Made by a program: the position numbers and the translations under genes
Notes under the pieces: generated by a model
What the model was told of the DNA's origin: nothing
The model's input: only the letters and a program-made list of their open reading frames with translations
The model's database searches: none
In this document: piece by piece, positions 26,278 through 34,131 of the stretch
How positions within the stretch are numbered: position 1 is the stretch's first letter
How the letters are laid out: each line of letters begins with the position of its first letter
Source: Microbacterium aerolatum
GTDB taxonomy: Bacteria; Actinomycetota; Actinomycetes; Actinomycetales; Microbacteriaceae
Length of the DNA: 56,781 bases
NCBI RefSeq assembly: GCF_007988825.1
Contig: NZ_BJUW01000017.1
Span: 1 to 56,781 of the forward strand
Direction of reading: 5' to 3'

Positions 26278-27463
26278 GCCCGCCTCCCGGTGCCACGTGC
26301 CCGGACAGGGCATCCTCCCACGCCGCCGACACGTCCTCATCGAGCTCGCCCGTCGACCAGCCAAGTGCGGCGGCGGCCGTGAAGGCGCCGGGTTGGGGAT
26401 CGGTCGCCAGCAGGATGGGCGCACCAGCGCCGCCGTGTCGCATCAGCGTGGCATCCTCTTCGTCGATCCGGCCGGTGATCATCACCAGCGGACCGGGCGG
26501 GGTTCCGTCGAGCAGGGTCACGATCTCACGTCCTTCGCCCTGCGGATGCACCATCGCGAGCACCACGAGCAGCGAATCCCGATCGTCCTCCTGGCCGCGC
26601 AGCACCCCGAGGACGCTGCCCGCCGAGTCGCGGACGTCGACGCTGTAGCCCTCCTGGACGAGGTGCAGGGCGACCGACGCGCACGCCGCGACGGCCGCCT
26701 CGAACGCTGGGTCGACAGCCGAACCCTCTCTCTCCCATCGGCGGGCGGAGCGGTCGAGGATGACGATGGCGTCCGGGCTCGCCTCTTCCTCCTCCTGCCG
26801 CACCATCAGGTCGCCGCGATGCGCTGTCGCGCGCCAGTGGATGCGCCGCATCGAGTCGCCCGACACGTACAGCCGCGGAGAGAGATTGTCGCTGCCCTGC
26901 CCGAGCCTCGAGGAGGCCGTGTGCGCGGTGCCGCCGGCGGCACCGACGTCGCCGCTCATCGGAGCCAGCGGCATCACCTCCGGCACCACCGTCACGGTGC
27001 GCGTGTCGCCGAACTCCTGGGTGCGCTGCGCGAATCCGAACGGATCGATCGTGCGCAGAGAGAGCGGACCGACCGGCCAGACGCCGCGCCGCACGCCGGT
27101 GATGCTGTACCGGATGTGCGTGCCGTTGTCGGTCGGGAAATCGCCGGACGCGTCTCCGGCGACGGCATCCGGAAGCGCGTCCTCCCAGGTGCCGTAGGGC
27201 ACGCGCAGCGCGCGCAGGTCGAAGCGCACCGCCACCTGCGACTCCTCGCCGACGGTGAGGAGATCGGTCGAGATGCGCCGGGTGACGCCGCCGCCGCGAC
27301 GCGGCACGTGCACGACGATGACGGCGATGCTCACCAGCGCGAACAGGAGCACGGCCACGTACAGCAGGATGGGCGCCGCCAGCATGTTCGCGGCGATCGC
27401 CAGCGCGAGCCCCGCGAGCAGCGCGACGACGCCGCGGAAGGTCAGTGGCCGTCGAGAGCTCAT
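26264..27463 (-). CDS. DUF58 domain-containing membrane protein
   Basis: A 399-residue protein with two N-terminal transmembrane helices (residues 8-45) and a DUF58 domain with the signature SGDSMRRIHWRATAHRGDLM followed by VRQEEEE (about 205-235), then a vWA-like region (DAIVILDRSARRWE). DUF58 proteins are regularly encoded between MoxR ATPases and transglutaminase proteins. They are thought to be targets of the MoxR chaperone-like ATPase, but their biochemical role is unsettled. The gene overlaps the transglutaminase gene and follows moxR by 4 bp. Confidence 0.9.
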   Translation of the reverse strand: MSSRRPLTFRGVVALLAGLALAIAANMLAAPILLYVAVLLFALVSIAVIVVHVPRRGGGVTRRISTDLLTVGEESQVAVRFDLRALRVPYGTWEDALPDAVAGDASGDFPTDNGTHIRYSITGVRRGVWPVGPLSLRTIDPFGFAQRTQEFGDTRTVTVVPEVMPLAPMSGDVGAAGGTAHTASSRLGQGSDNLSPRLYVSGDSMRRIHWRATAHRGDLMVRQEEEEASPDAIVILDRSARRWEREGSAVDPAFEAAVAACASVALHLVQEGYSVDVRDSAGSVLGVLRGQEDDRDSLLVVLAMVHPQGEGREIVTLLDGTPPGPLVMITGRIDEEDATLMRHGGAGAPILLATDPQPGAFTAAAALGWSTGELDEDVSAAWEDALSGHVAPGGGHVPR

Positions 27464-27467
27464 GGCG

Positions 27468-28445
27468 TCACGTACGCGCGGTCAGCGGAACGCGCACGCG
27501 CTCGACGATCTGACGGAGCGCGGCTTCGACCGGCTGGGCGCCTGCCCTGTGCACGCCGCGCGCGGGCAGCAGCCGGTGCGCGAAGACGGGGACGATGAGG
27601 GCGGTCAGGTCGTCGGGGATGACGAACTCGCGCCCGTCCAGCGCCGCCCACACCTTCGCGGCACGGACGAGCTGCAGCGTCGCCCTGGGGCTGGCGCCCA
27701 GATGCAGACTCGGATCGTTGCGGGTGGCCTGTGCCAGCGCGACGGCGTACTCCTCGACGGCGGGGGAGACGTGCACCGAGCGCGCCCACCCGATCATGCC
27801 CCTGATCGCGGCGGCATCCGCCACCGGACGGAGCGCCGACAGCGGGTTCACGCTGTCGCGCTGGCGGAGCATGAGGGCCTCGGCCGCGGCATCCGGATAC
27901 CCCATCGAGATGCGCATCATGAAGCGGTCGCGCTGCGCTTCGGGGAGTGCATAGGTGCCCTCCATCTCGAGCGGGTTCTGAGTGGCGACGACGAGGAACG
28001 GGTCGGGCAGCGGGTGAGTGTGCCCGTCGACCGTGACCTGCCCCTCCTCCATGGCCTCCAACAGCGCGGACTGCGTCTTCGGAGAGGATCGGTTGATCTC
28101 GTCGGCCAGCACGATCTGCGCGAACACCGCACCCGGCTTGAACTCGAACTCGCGGTCGACGGGGTTGTACACCGAGACGCCGGTGACGTCGCCCGGCAGC
28201 AGGTCGGGGGTGAACTGGATGCGGCGCACGGCGGCGTCCACGCTCGCCGCCAGCGCTCGCGCGAGCATGGTCTTGCCGACCCCCGGAACGTCTTCGATGA
28301 GCAGGTGGCCCTCGGCCAGCAGACAGACCAGCGCGCTGCGGACGGCATTCTCCTTGCCGTCGATCACCTCGCCAACGGATGCCAGGATCGCTGAGGTCTG
28401 CCTCGCGAACTGCTCGGCCGTGATCGCGGGTCCGGTGTCGTCCAT
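27468..28445 (-). CDS. moxR: MoxR family AAA+ ATPase
   Basis: A 325-residue AAA+ ATPase. Walker A is DVPGVGKTMLARALA (about 48-62), Walker B with the MoxR signature is IVLADEINRSSPKTQSALLE (about 110-130), sensor 1 is VVATQNPLEMEGTYALPEAQ, and the C-terminal lid carries VPVFAHRLLPARGVH. MoxR proteins are chaperone-like and help assemble partner complexes, here presumably the DUF58 and transglutaminase proteins encoded next. GAGAGGGA precedes the ATG. The -10 candidate TACGAT (minus strand, 28488-28493) lies about 42 nt before the ATG, so this gene has a normal leader. It is divergent from the SRP RNA gene. Confidence 0.93.
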   Translation of the reverse strand: MDDTGPAITAEQFARQTSAILASVGEVIDGKENAVRSALVCLLAEGHLLIEDVPGVGKTMLARALAASVDAAVRRIQFTPDLLPGDVTGVSVYNPVDREFEFKPGAVFAQIVLADEINRSSPKTQSALLEAMEEGQVTVDGHTHPLPDPFLVVATQNPLEMEGTYALPEAQRDRFMMRISMGYPDAAAEALMLRQRDSVNPLSALRPVADAAAIRGMIGWARSVHVSPAVEEYAVALAQATRNDPSLHLGASPRATLQLVRAAKVWAALDGREFVIPDDLTALIVPVFAHRLLPARGVHRAGAQPVEAALRQIVERVRVPLTART

Positions 28446-28522
28446 GCGTTCCCTCTCGCCCCAGCGCGCTTCGGTGCGCGTGAATCGATCGTAACCCGCG
28501 GGGGTGCCGTCCGCGCCAGTGG

Positions 28523-28552
28523 TTCGTCACTGCGCCGAAGGACGGCTAGACT
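28523..28552 (+). promoter_or_regulatory. Promoter of the SRP RNA gene
   Basis: TTCGTC (28523-28528), an 18-nt spacer and TAGACT (28547-28552) lie 6 nt before the predicted RNA 5' end. The same TAGACT hexamer precedes both tRNA genes in this window. Confidence 0.55.
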
Positions 28553-28558
28553 GTCTGA

Positions 28559-28647
28559 GGCTCTCCGCGTGGCAGCATCCAGGCCAATTCCCCCAGGACG
28601 GAAACGTAGCAAGGGTAACCGGGCTCTGCTGGGTGCGCGGAGGGTCC
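28559..28647 (+). ncRNA. ffs: Signal recognition particle RNA, small (4.5S) type
   Basis: The apical SRP domain is clear: CCCCCAGGACGGAAACGTAG followed by CAAGGGTAACC, containing the GGAA-type tetraloop and the asymmetric loop that bind Ffh. The ends GGCTCTCCGCG and CGCGGAGGGTCC pair with one bulge. The length of about 89 nt matches the short bacterial form without an Alu domain. A T-rich stretch (TTTCTTTT) follows as the likely terminator. The exact ends are inferred from pairing. Confidence 0.9.
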
Positions 28648-28714
28648 TTTCTTTTCCCCGGACGAACTCGGGATGCCGGATCCACGCCACAGGTTCACCT
28701 GCGAGGATCGTGGT

Positions 28715-29320
28715 GTGAGCTCTTCCGTTTCCCAGCGCTCCAGCGCCGTCTCCCGCTTCGCGTCTCCGGTCGCGCTCGTGGCGCTCATGTGGGCCATCCA
28801 GTTCGCCGATGCGATCCTTCCGGGGTCGTTCACCGGCTTCGGACTGCGCTCCTGGGACCTCGGGAGCCTGCCGGGGATCGTGCTCGGCCCGCTGCTGCAC
28901 GCCAGCTGGGCGCACCTGATCGGGAACACCCTGCCGCTGCTCGTGCTGGGTTGCCTGGTCGCCGTCGAGGGCGCAGGCAGGTTCTGGTTCGTCACCGCCG
29001 TGGTCACAGTGGTCGGCGGCGCGGGGACCTGGCTGATCAATGCGCCCGGCACGCTCACGGTCGGAGCATCCGTGCTCGTGTTCGGCTACTTCGTCTACGT
29101 CGTCGTGCGCGTGTTCTCGCCCCGGCCCATCGCACATCGACTGGTGTACGCGTTCATCGCCCTGATCGTCATCGTGCTGTACGGAGGGTCGATGCTGGCC
29201 GGCATCATCGGCGTGAGCTCCGGAGTCTCCTGGCAGGCGCACCTGTTCGGCGGGATCGGCGGAGGCATAGCCGCTCTGACGGGCAGCCGGCGGCCGGTTG
29301 GCGGCCGGCGGGACGCGTGA
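28715..29320 (+). CDS. Rhomboid-like intramembrane serine protease
   Basis: A 201-residue protein with six hydrophobic helices arranged as in rhomboids. HASWAHLIGNTLPLLVLG (after TM1) matches the conserved H-x-x-x-H-x-x-x-N helix, the catalytic serine is in TVGASVLVFG (about S118), and the partner histidine is in WQAHLFGGIGGG (about H175). The residue after the serine is Val rather than the usual Gly of GxSG, so it is a divergent member. GTG 28715 follows GAGGAT; upstream in-frame codons lie close to the SRP RNA terminator and are less likely. It overlaps the next gene by GTGA. Confidence 0.82.
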   Translation: MSSSVSQRSSAVSRFASPVALVALMWAIQFADAILPGSFTGFGLRSWDLGSLPGIVLGPLLHASWAHLIGNTLPLLVLGCLVAVEGAGRFWFVTAVVTVVGGAGTWLINAPGTLTVGASVLVFGYFVYVVVRVFSPRPIAHRLVYAFIALIVIVLYGGSMLAGIIGVSSGVSWQAHLFGGIGGGIAALTGSRRPVGGRRDA

Positions 29321-29916
29321 AGACGCGGTCGAGGCAGCGCAGGCGCTCGCGGCGGCGCGGCTGGCTTGCCGGCATCCTGATCGGCGGCGTCACGCTGGTG
29401 GCCCTACTGGCCGTGCTCGTGCCGATCGCGTCGTCCCGCGATCCGCTCGCGCTGTGCGTATCGCAGCCTGCGACCTTCCCCGACTCCGGGGTTGACGGCT
29501 GGGAGGGCGAACAGCTCGAGAACGCCGCCGTCATCGTACGTACCGCGAAGGCGCGGGGATTCGGACGCGAAGGGCAGATCATCGGGGTGATGGCGGCGAT
29601 GGGGGAGAGCTCCCTCCGCAACATCGACTACGGCGACTGGGAGACCTCTGGCATCACCAATCCGGACGGCACCAGGACGAGCAGTATCGGCCTGTTCCAG
29701 CAGCAGGACTGGTGGGGCAGCGCTGAGGATCGCATGGACCCGGCGACATCGGCCGGGCTGTTCTACGCGCGCCTGGCGCGGCTGCGCGGCTGGCAGGACC
29801 TCGAGCCGACGATCGCGATCCACCGGGTGCAGATCAACTCCGACCCCGAGCACTACGCGCGGTTCGAAGCGGAGGCGATCTCGGTCGTCGATGCCCTGTC
29901 GGGACCCTGCCCGTGA
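29317..29916 (+). CDS. Membrane-anchored lysozyme-like protein
   Basis: A 199-residue protein starting with a very basic stretch (KTRSRQRRRSRRRG), a transmembrane helix (LAGILIGGVTLVALLAVLVP) and an extracellular domain. That domain has the pattern of actinobacterial lysozyme-like peptidoglycan hydrolase domains: IIGVMAAMGESSLRNIDYGD with a likely catalytic Glu, SSIGLFQQQDWWG and RMDPATSAGLFYARLA. Homologous domains are often fused to NlpC/P60 or M23 peptidases; here the domain stands alone. The GTG overlaps the rhomboid stop (GTGA), so the two are co-expressed, and this protein could be a rhomboid substrate. That link is inferred. Confidence 0.78.
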   Translation: MKTRSRQRRRSRRRGWLAGILIGGVTLVALLAVLVPIASSRDPLALCVSQPATFPDSGVDGWEGEQLENAAVIVRTAKARGFGREGQIIGVMAAMGESSLRNIDYGDWETSGITNPDGTRTSSIGLFQQQDWWGSAEDRMDPATSAGLFYARLARLRGWQDLEPTIAIHRVQINSDPEHYARFEAEAISVVDALSGPCP

Positions 29917-29927
29917 GCGACACGCCC

Positions 29928-29933
29928 TAGGCT
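29928..29933 (+). promoter_or_regulatory. -10 element (TAGGCT) for pta, leaderless type
   Basis: TAGGCT lies 6 nt before the GTG at 29940, with no Shine-Dalgarno. Confidence 0.55.
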
Positions 29934-29939
29934 GGCAAA

Positions 29940-32054
29940 GTGGCGCGGAGCATCTACATCACCTCGGCCGAAGGCCATTCGGGAAAGTCCACGATCGCAC
30001 TGGGCGTCCTCGACGCTCTGATGCGCGCAACGCCGCGGGTCGGGGTCTTCCGGCCCATCGCCCGTTCCTCGGCCGAACGCGACTACGTCCTCGAGCTGAT
30101 GCTCGCCCACGACGGCGTCCACCTCGACTACGAGGACTGCGTCGGCGTCACCTACGACGAGGTGCGCGACGACCCCGATCGGGCTCTCGCGACCATCGTG
30201 TCGCGATTCAAGGCCGTCGAGGCGCAGTGCGATTCGGTCGTCATCGTCGGCAGCGACTACACCGATGTCGCCAGCCCCGCCGAGCTCGGCTACAACGCGC
30301 GCATCGCCGCCAACCTCGCAGCCCCCGTGCTGCTCGTGCTCGGCGGACGCGACCAGCAGGGTGGCGGTGAGCAGCTCGGCACCTCGACGGCGCGCACCCC
30401 ATCGGCCGTCGGGCAGATCGCCGCCCTCGCGCTCTCCGAACTGCAGGAGGAGCGCGCCGAGCTGTTCGCCGTCATCGTCAACCGTGCCGACCCCGATGCC
30501 CTGGCGGCCACAGCGGATGCCGTGCGCGCCGTGCAGGAGCAGGCGAGGCCCGTGTGGGCGATCCCGGAGGACCGCACTCTGGTCGCCCCGTCGATCCGCG
30601 GCATCCTGTCCGCCGTCGACGGACGTCTCGTCAAGGGGGATCCCGAGCTTCTCACCCGTGAGGCGCTCAGCGTCGTCGTGGCAGGCATGTCGATGGTCAA
30701 CGTCCTGCCGCGGCTCACCGAGGATGCTGTCGTCGTCGTCCCCGCCGACCGCACCGAGGTGCTGCTGGCACTGCTGCTGGCAGACGCGTCCGGCACGTTC
30801 CCGTCGATCGCCGGCATCATCCTCAACGGACCGTTCCCGCTGCCGGAGGCCATCGAGCAGCTACTCGACGGGCTCGCCTCGCGCGTGCCGATCATCGCCA
30901 CCGACCACGGCACCTATGACACCGCCGTGCGGGTCATGGGGGCGCGGGGCCGACTCGCGGCCGACTCGCGGCACCGCTACGACCGGGCGCTGGGACTCTT
31001 CCAGACCCACGTCGACTACACCTCCCTCACCACGCAGCTCGGGCTTGCCGAATCCACCGTCGTGACGCCGCTCATGTTCGAGTACGGCCTGCTCGAGCGC
31101 GCCCGCGCCGACCGCCGTCGGATCGTTCTGCCGGAGGGGGAGGACGACCGCATCCTGCGCGCTGCGGCGACGCTCATCGCGCGCGACGTCGCCGACCTCA
31201 CGATCCTCGGCAACCAGGCCGAGATCCACGCCAGGGCCACCGAGCTCGGCGTCGACATCTCCGCCGCGCAGATCATCAGCCCCACCGACCCCGAGTACGT
31301 CGCGCGCTTCGCCGAGGAGTACGCCCGGTTGCGTGCGCACAAGGGCGTCACAGTCCAGCAGGCCGCCGACACGGTCACCGACGTGTCGTACTTCGGAACG
31401 ATGATGGTGCACCTGGGGCTCGCGGACGGCATGGTCTCCGGTGCTGCTCACACCACCGCGCACACGATCCGGCCCTCGTTCGAGATCATCAAGACCCGGC
31501 CGGGCGTCGAGGTCGTCTCCAGCGTGTTCCTGATGGCGCTCGCCGACCGCGTGCTGGTGTACGGCGACTGCGCCGTGATCCCCGACCCCACCAGCGTGCA
31601 GCTGGCCGACATCGCCGTCTCCTCCGCGGAGACGGCACAGCAGTTCGGCATCGACCCGCGCGTGGCGATGCTGTCGTATTCGACGGGCGAATCCGGTTCG
31701 GGCGCCGACGTCGACAAGGTCCGCGCGGCGACGGCGCTGGTGCGCGAGCGCGCGCCTGAACTGCCGGTCGAGGGGCCCATCCAGTACGACGCGGCAGCCG
31801 ATGCCGCGGTGGCGAAGGCGAAGCTGCCGGACTCGGCGGTCGCGGGACGAGCGACGGTGTTCATCTTCCCCGACCTGAACACCGGCAACAACACCTACAA
31901 GGCCGTGCAGCGCTCAGCGGGAGCCGTCGCCATCGGGCCCGTGCTGCAGGGGCTCAACAAGCCGATCAACGACCTGTCGCGCGGCGCTCTGGTCGACGAC
32001 ATCGTCAACACCGTCGCGATCACCGCGATCCAGGCCCAGGGAGGTGTCGCGTGA
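29940..32054 (+). CDS. pta: Phosphate acetyltransferase (long form)
   Basis: A 704-residue enzyme interconverting acetyl-CoA and acetyl phosphate. The N-terminal part (1-210) is a BioD-like P-loop domain with SAEGHSGKSTIALG, the middle (215-340) is a DRTGG-type domain, and the C-terminal 330 residues are the catalytic PTA domain. The PTA domain contains RRRIVLPEGEDDRILRAAAT, GMVSGAAHTTAHTIRPSFEI and FPDLNTGNNTYKAVQRSAGA. This long three-domain form is usual in enterobacteria and in actinobacteria. It overlaps ackA by 4 nt (GTGA), forming the acetate overflow and reassimilation operon. Confidence 0.95.
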   Translation: MARSIYITSAEGHSGKSTIALGVLDALMRATPRVGVFRPIARSSAERDYVLELMLAHDGVHLDYEDCVGVTYDEVRDDPDRALATIVSRFKAVEAQCDSVVIVGSDYTDVASPAELGYNARIAANLAAPVLLVLGGRDQQGGGEQLGTSTARTPSAVGQIAALALSELQEERAELFAVIVNRADPDALAATADAVRAVQEQARPVWAIPEDRTLVAPSIRGILSAVDGRLVKGDPELLTREALSVVVAGMSMVNVLPRLTEDAVVVVPADRTEVLLALLLADASGTFPSIAGIILNGPFPLPEAIEQLLDGLASRVPIIATDHGTYDTAVRVMGARGRLAADSRHRYDRALGLFQTHVDYTSLTTQLGLAESTVVTPLMFEYGLLERARADRRRIVLPEGEDDRILRAAATLIARDVADLTILGNQAEIHARATELGVDISAAQIISPTDPEYVARFAEEYARLRAHKGVTVQQAADTVTDVSYFGTMMVHLGLADGMVSGAAHTTAHTIRPSFEIIKTRPGVEVVSSVFLMALADRVLVYGDCAVIPDPTSVQLADIAVSSAETAQQFGIDPRVAMLSYSTGESGSGADVDKVRAATALVRERAPELPVEGPIQYDAAADAAVAKAKLPDSAVAGRATVFIFPDLNTGNNTYKAVQRSAGAVAIGPVLQGLNKPINDLSRGALVDDIVNTVAITAIQAQGGVA

Positions 32055-33274
32055 GCGTCGTCCTCGTCATCAACAGCGGCTCATCGTCACTGAAGTACAG
32101 CCTCATGGACATGGAGCGCGAGGTGCCGCTCGGAGAGGGGCTCATCGAGCGCATCGGCCAGGAGAACAGCGACATCTCGCACACCGTGCGCAGGGTGGCG
32201 TCCGCGGGCGAGCCGGCGCCCACCGTGCTGGACACGACAGAGCGCAGCCAGCGGCCGATCGCGGACCATGACGAGGCCATGAAGGTGATGCTCGAGCAGT
32301 TCTCCGAGCACGGGCCGCAGCTGGCCGAGCATCCGCCCGTCGCGGTCGGGCACCGCGTCGTCCACGGCGGTGCCCGGTTCTTCGCGCCGACCCTGATCGA
32401 CGACCTGATCGAGATCAACATCGAAGACCTCTCGGTGCTCGCGCCGCTGCACAATCCGGGTGCGGTCGCAGGCATCCGCGCGGGCAGGCGCTCGTTCGCC
32501 GATGTGCCGCACATCGCGATCTTCGACACCGCCTTCCACCAGACGCTGCCACCGGCCGCCTACACCTACGCGATCGAGCGGAAGGTCGCCGCGCGGCACC
32601 GCATCCGTCGCTACGGGTTCCACGGCACCAGCCACAAGTACGTCTCCGAGCAGGCCGCCGCGTTCCTCGACCGTCCGGTGGACGAGCTGAAGCAGCTCGT
32701 CTTCCACCTCGGCAACGGTGCGTCGGTCACCGCGATCGACGGTGGCCGTTCGGTCGAGACCTCGATGGGCATGACACCGCTGGAGGGGCTCGTGATGGGC
32801 ACTCGCTCCGGCGACATCGACCCGGCGGTGGTGCTGCATCTCGGCCGGGTGGCGCAGATGACGACTCGCGAGATCGACACGCTGCTGAACAAGCAGAGCG
32901 GGATGCTGGGCCTCGCGGGCCGAATCGACATGCGCGACATCCTCGCCGGGGTCGAGGCGGGTGAGGCGGCGGCGACGCTCGCGTTCGACGTCTACATCCA
33001 CCGCCTGCGCGCCTATGCGGGCGCCTACATCGCCCAGCTCGGCGGGGTCGACGTCGTCTCCTTCACCGCCGGGGTCGGCGAGAATGCGGCTCGCGTGCGC
33101 GCCGAGGCGATGAGCACGCTCGGCTTCCTCGGCGTCGAGATCGACCCTGCCCGCAATGACCGGCGCGCCCCCGGCATCCGGCGGATCTCGACGGACTCGT
33201 CGTCCGTCGAGGTGCTGGTCGTCCCGACCGATGAGGAGCTCGAGATCGCCCGGCAGACCCTGAGCCTCGCCTGA
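32051..33274 (+). CDS. ackA: Acetate kinase
   Basis: A 407-residue ASKHA-fold kinase converting acetyl phosphate and ADP to acetate and ATP. The N-terminal signature is VLVINSGSSSLKYSLMD, then come HRVVHGGARFF, FDTAFHQTLPPAAYTYAI, RYGFHGTSHKYV and LGNGASVTAIDGGRSVETSM, with FTAGVGENAARVRAEAM near the end. Length and motifs match the family. It is translationally coupled to pta (overlapping GTGA). The stop is about 95 bp before the beta-phosphoglucomutase-like gene. Confidence 0.96.
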   Translation: MSVVLVINSGSSSLKYSLMDMEREVPLGEGLIERIGQENSDISHTVRRVASAGEPAPTVLDTTERSQRPIADHDEAMKVMLEQFSEHGPQLAEHPPVAVGHRVVHGGARFFAPTLIDDLIEINIEDLSVLAPLHNPGAVAGIRAGRRSFADVPHIAIFDTAFHQTLPPAAYTYAIERKVAARHRIRRYGFHGTSHKYVSEQAAAFLDRPVDELKQLVFHLGNGASVTAIDGGRSVETSMGMTPLEGLVMGTRSGDIDPAVVLHLGRVAQMTTREIDTLLNKQSGMLGLAGRIDMRDILAGVEAGEAAATLAFDVYIHRLRAYAGAYIAQLGGVDVVSFTAGVGENAARVRAEAMSTLGFLGVEIDPARNDRRAPGIRRISTDSSSVEVLVVPTDEELEIARQTLSLA

Positions 33275-33315
33275 GCGGGGTTCCTGTGACCGTCATGCGC
33301 CACTACGCTGGCACC

Positions 33316-33357
33316 GTGGCACACAGAGGTGCCGGCCCCATTCCTGTTTCCCCGTGA
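33316..33357 (+). CDS. Possible 13-codon leader ORF before the mutase gene
   Basis: GTG at 33316 lies 6 nt after TACGCT (33304-33309), the spacing seen at leaderless genes in this window. It opens a 13-codon frame (starting MAHRGAGP) ending at TGA 33355-33357, 12 nt before the GTG of the next gene. Part of it can fold (GTGGCAC with GAGGTGCC). It may be a real uORF or simply the 5' end of a leader. No codon-bias evidence is possible at this length. Confidence 0.3.
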   Translation: MAHRGAGPIPVSP

Positions 33358-33369
33358 TTGGAGTGCTGA

Positions 33370-34131
33370 GTGCCCAACAGCGTGCCTGACCTTCGCCGTG
33401 CCGAGGGTGTCCTGTTCGATCTCGACGGTGTCCTGACGCCGACCGCAGAGGTGCACATGCGCGCCTGGCAGGCCGTCTTCGACGGCGTGTTCGCGCAGTG
33501 GGGGATCACCCCGCCGTACACGGATGCCGACTACTACGCCTACGTCGACGGCAAGAAGCGATACGACGGCGTGGCGAGCCTGCTGCACAGCAGGAACGTC
33601 GAGATCCCGTGGGGCCAGGTCGACGACCCGCCCGAGAAGGACACGATCTGCGGCATCGGCAACCGCAAGAACGCCGCGTTCGCGACAGCTCTCCGGCGTG
33701 AGGGCATCGGGCCGTTCCCCGGATCGCTCGCCCTGATCCGGCAGCTTCGTGACGAAGGCATCCCGCAGGGCGTCGTCTCGAGCTCCAAGAACGCCGAAGA
33801 AGTGCTGGAGACCGCCGGCATCCGCGACTTCTTCACCGTCGTCATCGACGGCCGCGTCGCGGAACGCGACGGTCTCGCATCCAAGCCGGCGCCCGACATG
33901 TTCCGCGCCGGCGCCGTCGCGCTCGGCGTGAACCCCGGAGAGAGCGTCGCCGTGGAGGATGCGCTCTCCGGTGTCGAATCCGCCGTCGCGGCCGGCTTCT
34001 CCACCGTCGTCGGCGTCGACCGCGGCGCCGGTGCCGGCGCGCTGCACGAGGCCGGCGCCACGTGTATCGTCGATGACCTTGCCCGCCTGCTGCTCGACCC
34101 GTCGCCCGGCGACACCCTGGAGACTGAATGA
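33370..34131 (+). CDS. Beta-phosphoglucomutase-like HAD hydrolase
   Basis: A 253-residue HAD superfamily protein. Motif I is LFDLDGVLTPTAEVH with both aspartates, the cap region contains YYAYVDGKKRYDGV, motif II is GVVSSSKNAEEVL, and motif III/IV is KPAPDMFRAGAVALG with VAVEDALSGVESAVAAGFST. It resembles beta-phosphoglucomutases that turn beta-glucose 1-phosphate into glucose 6-phosphate. It overlaps a GH65 disaccharide phosphorylase gene by ATGA, the classical partner that releases beta-glucose 1-phosphate. GGAG precedes its GTG start. Confidence 0.87.
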   Translation: MPNSVPDLRRAEGVLFDLDGVLTPTAEVHMRAWQAVFDGVFAQWGITPPYTDADYYAYVDGKKRYDGVASLLHSRNVEIPWGQVDDPPEKDTICGIGNRKNAAFATALRREGIGPFPGSLALIRQLRDEGIPQGVVSSSKNAEEVLETAGIRDFFTVVIDGRVAERDGLASKPAPDMFRAGAVALGVNPGESVAVEDALSGVESAVAAGFSTVVGVDRGAGAGALHEAGATCIVDDLARLLLDPSPGDTLETE

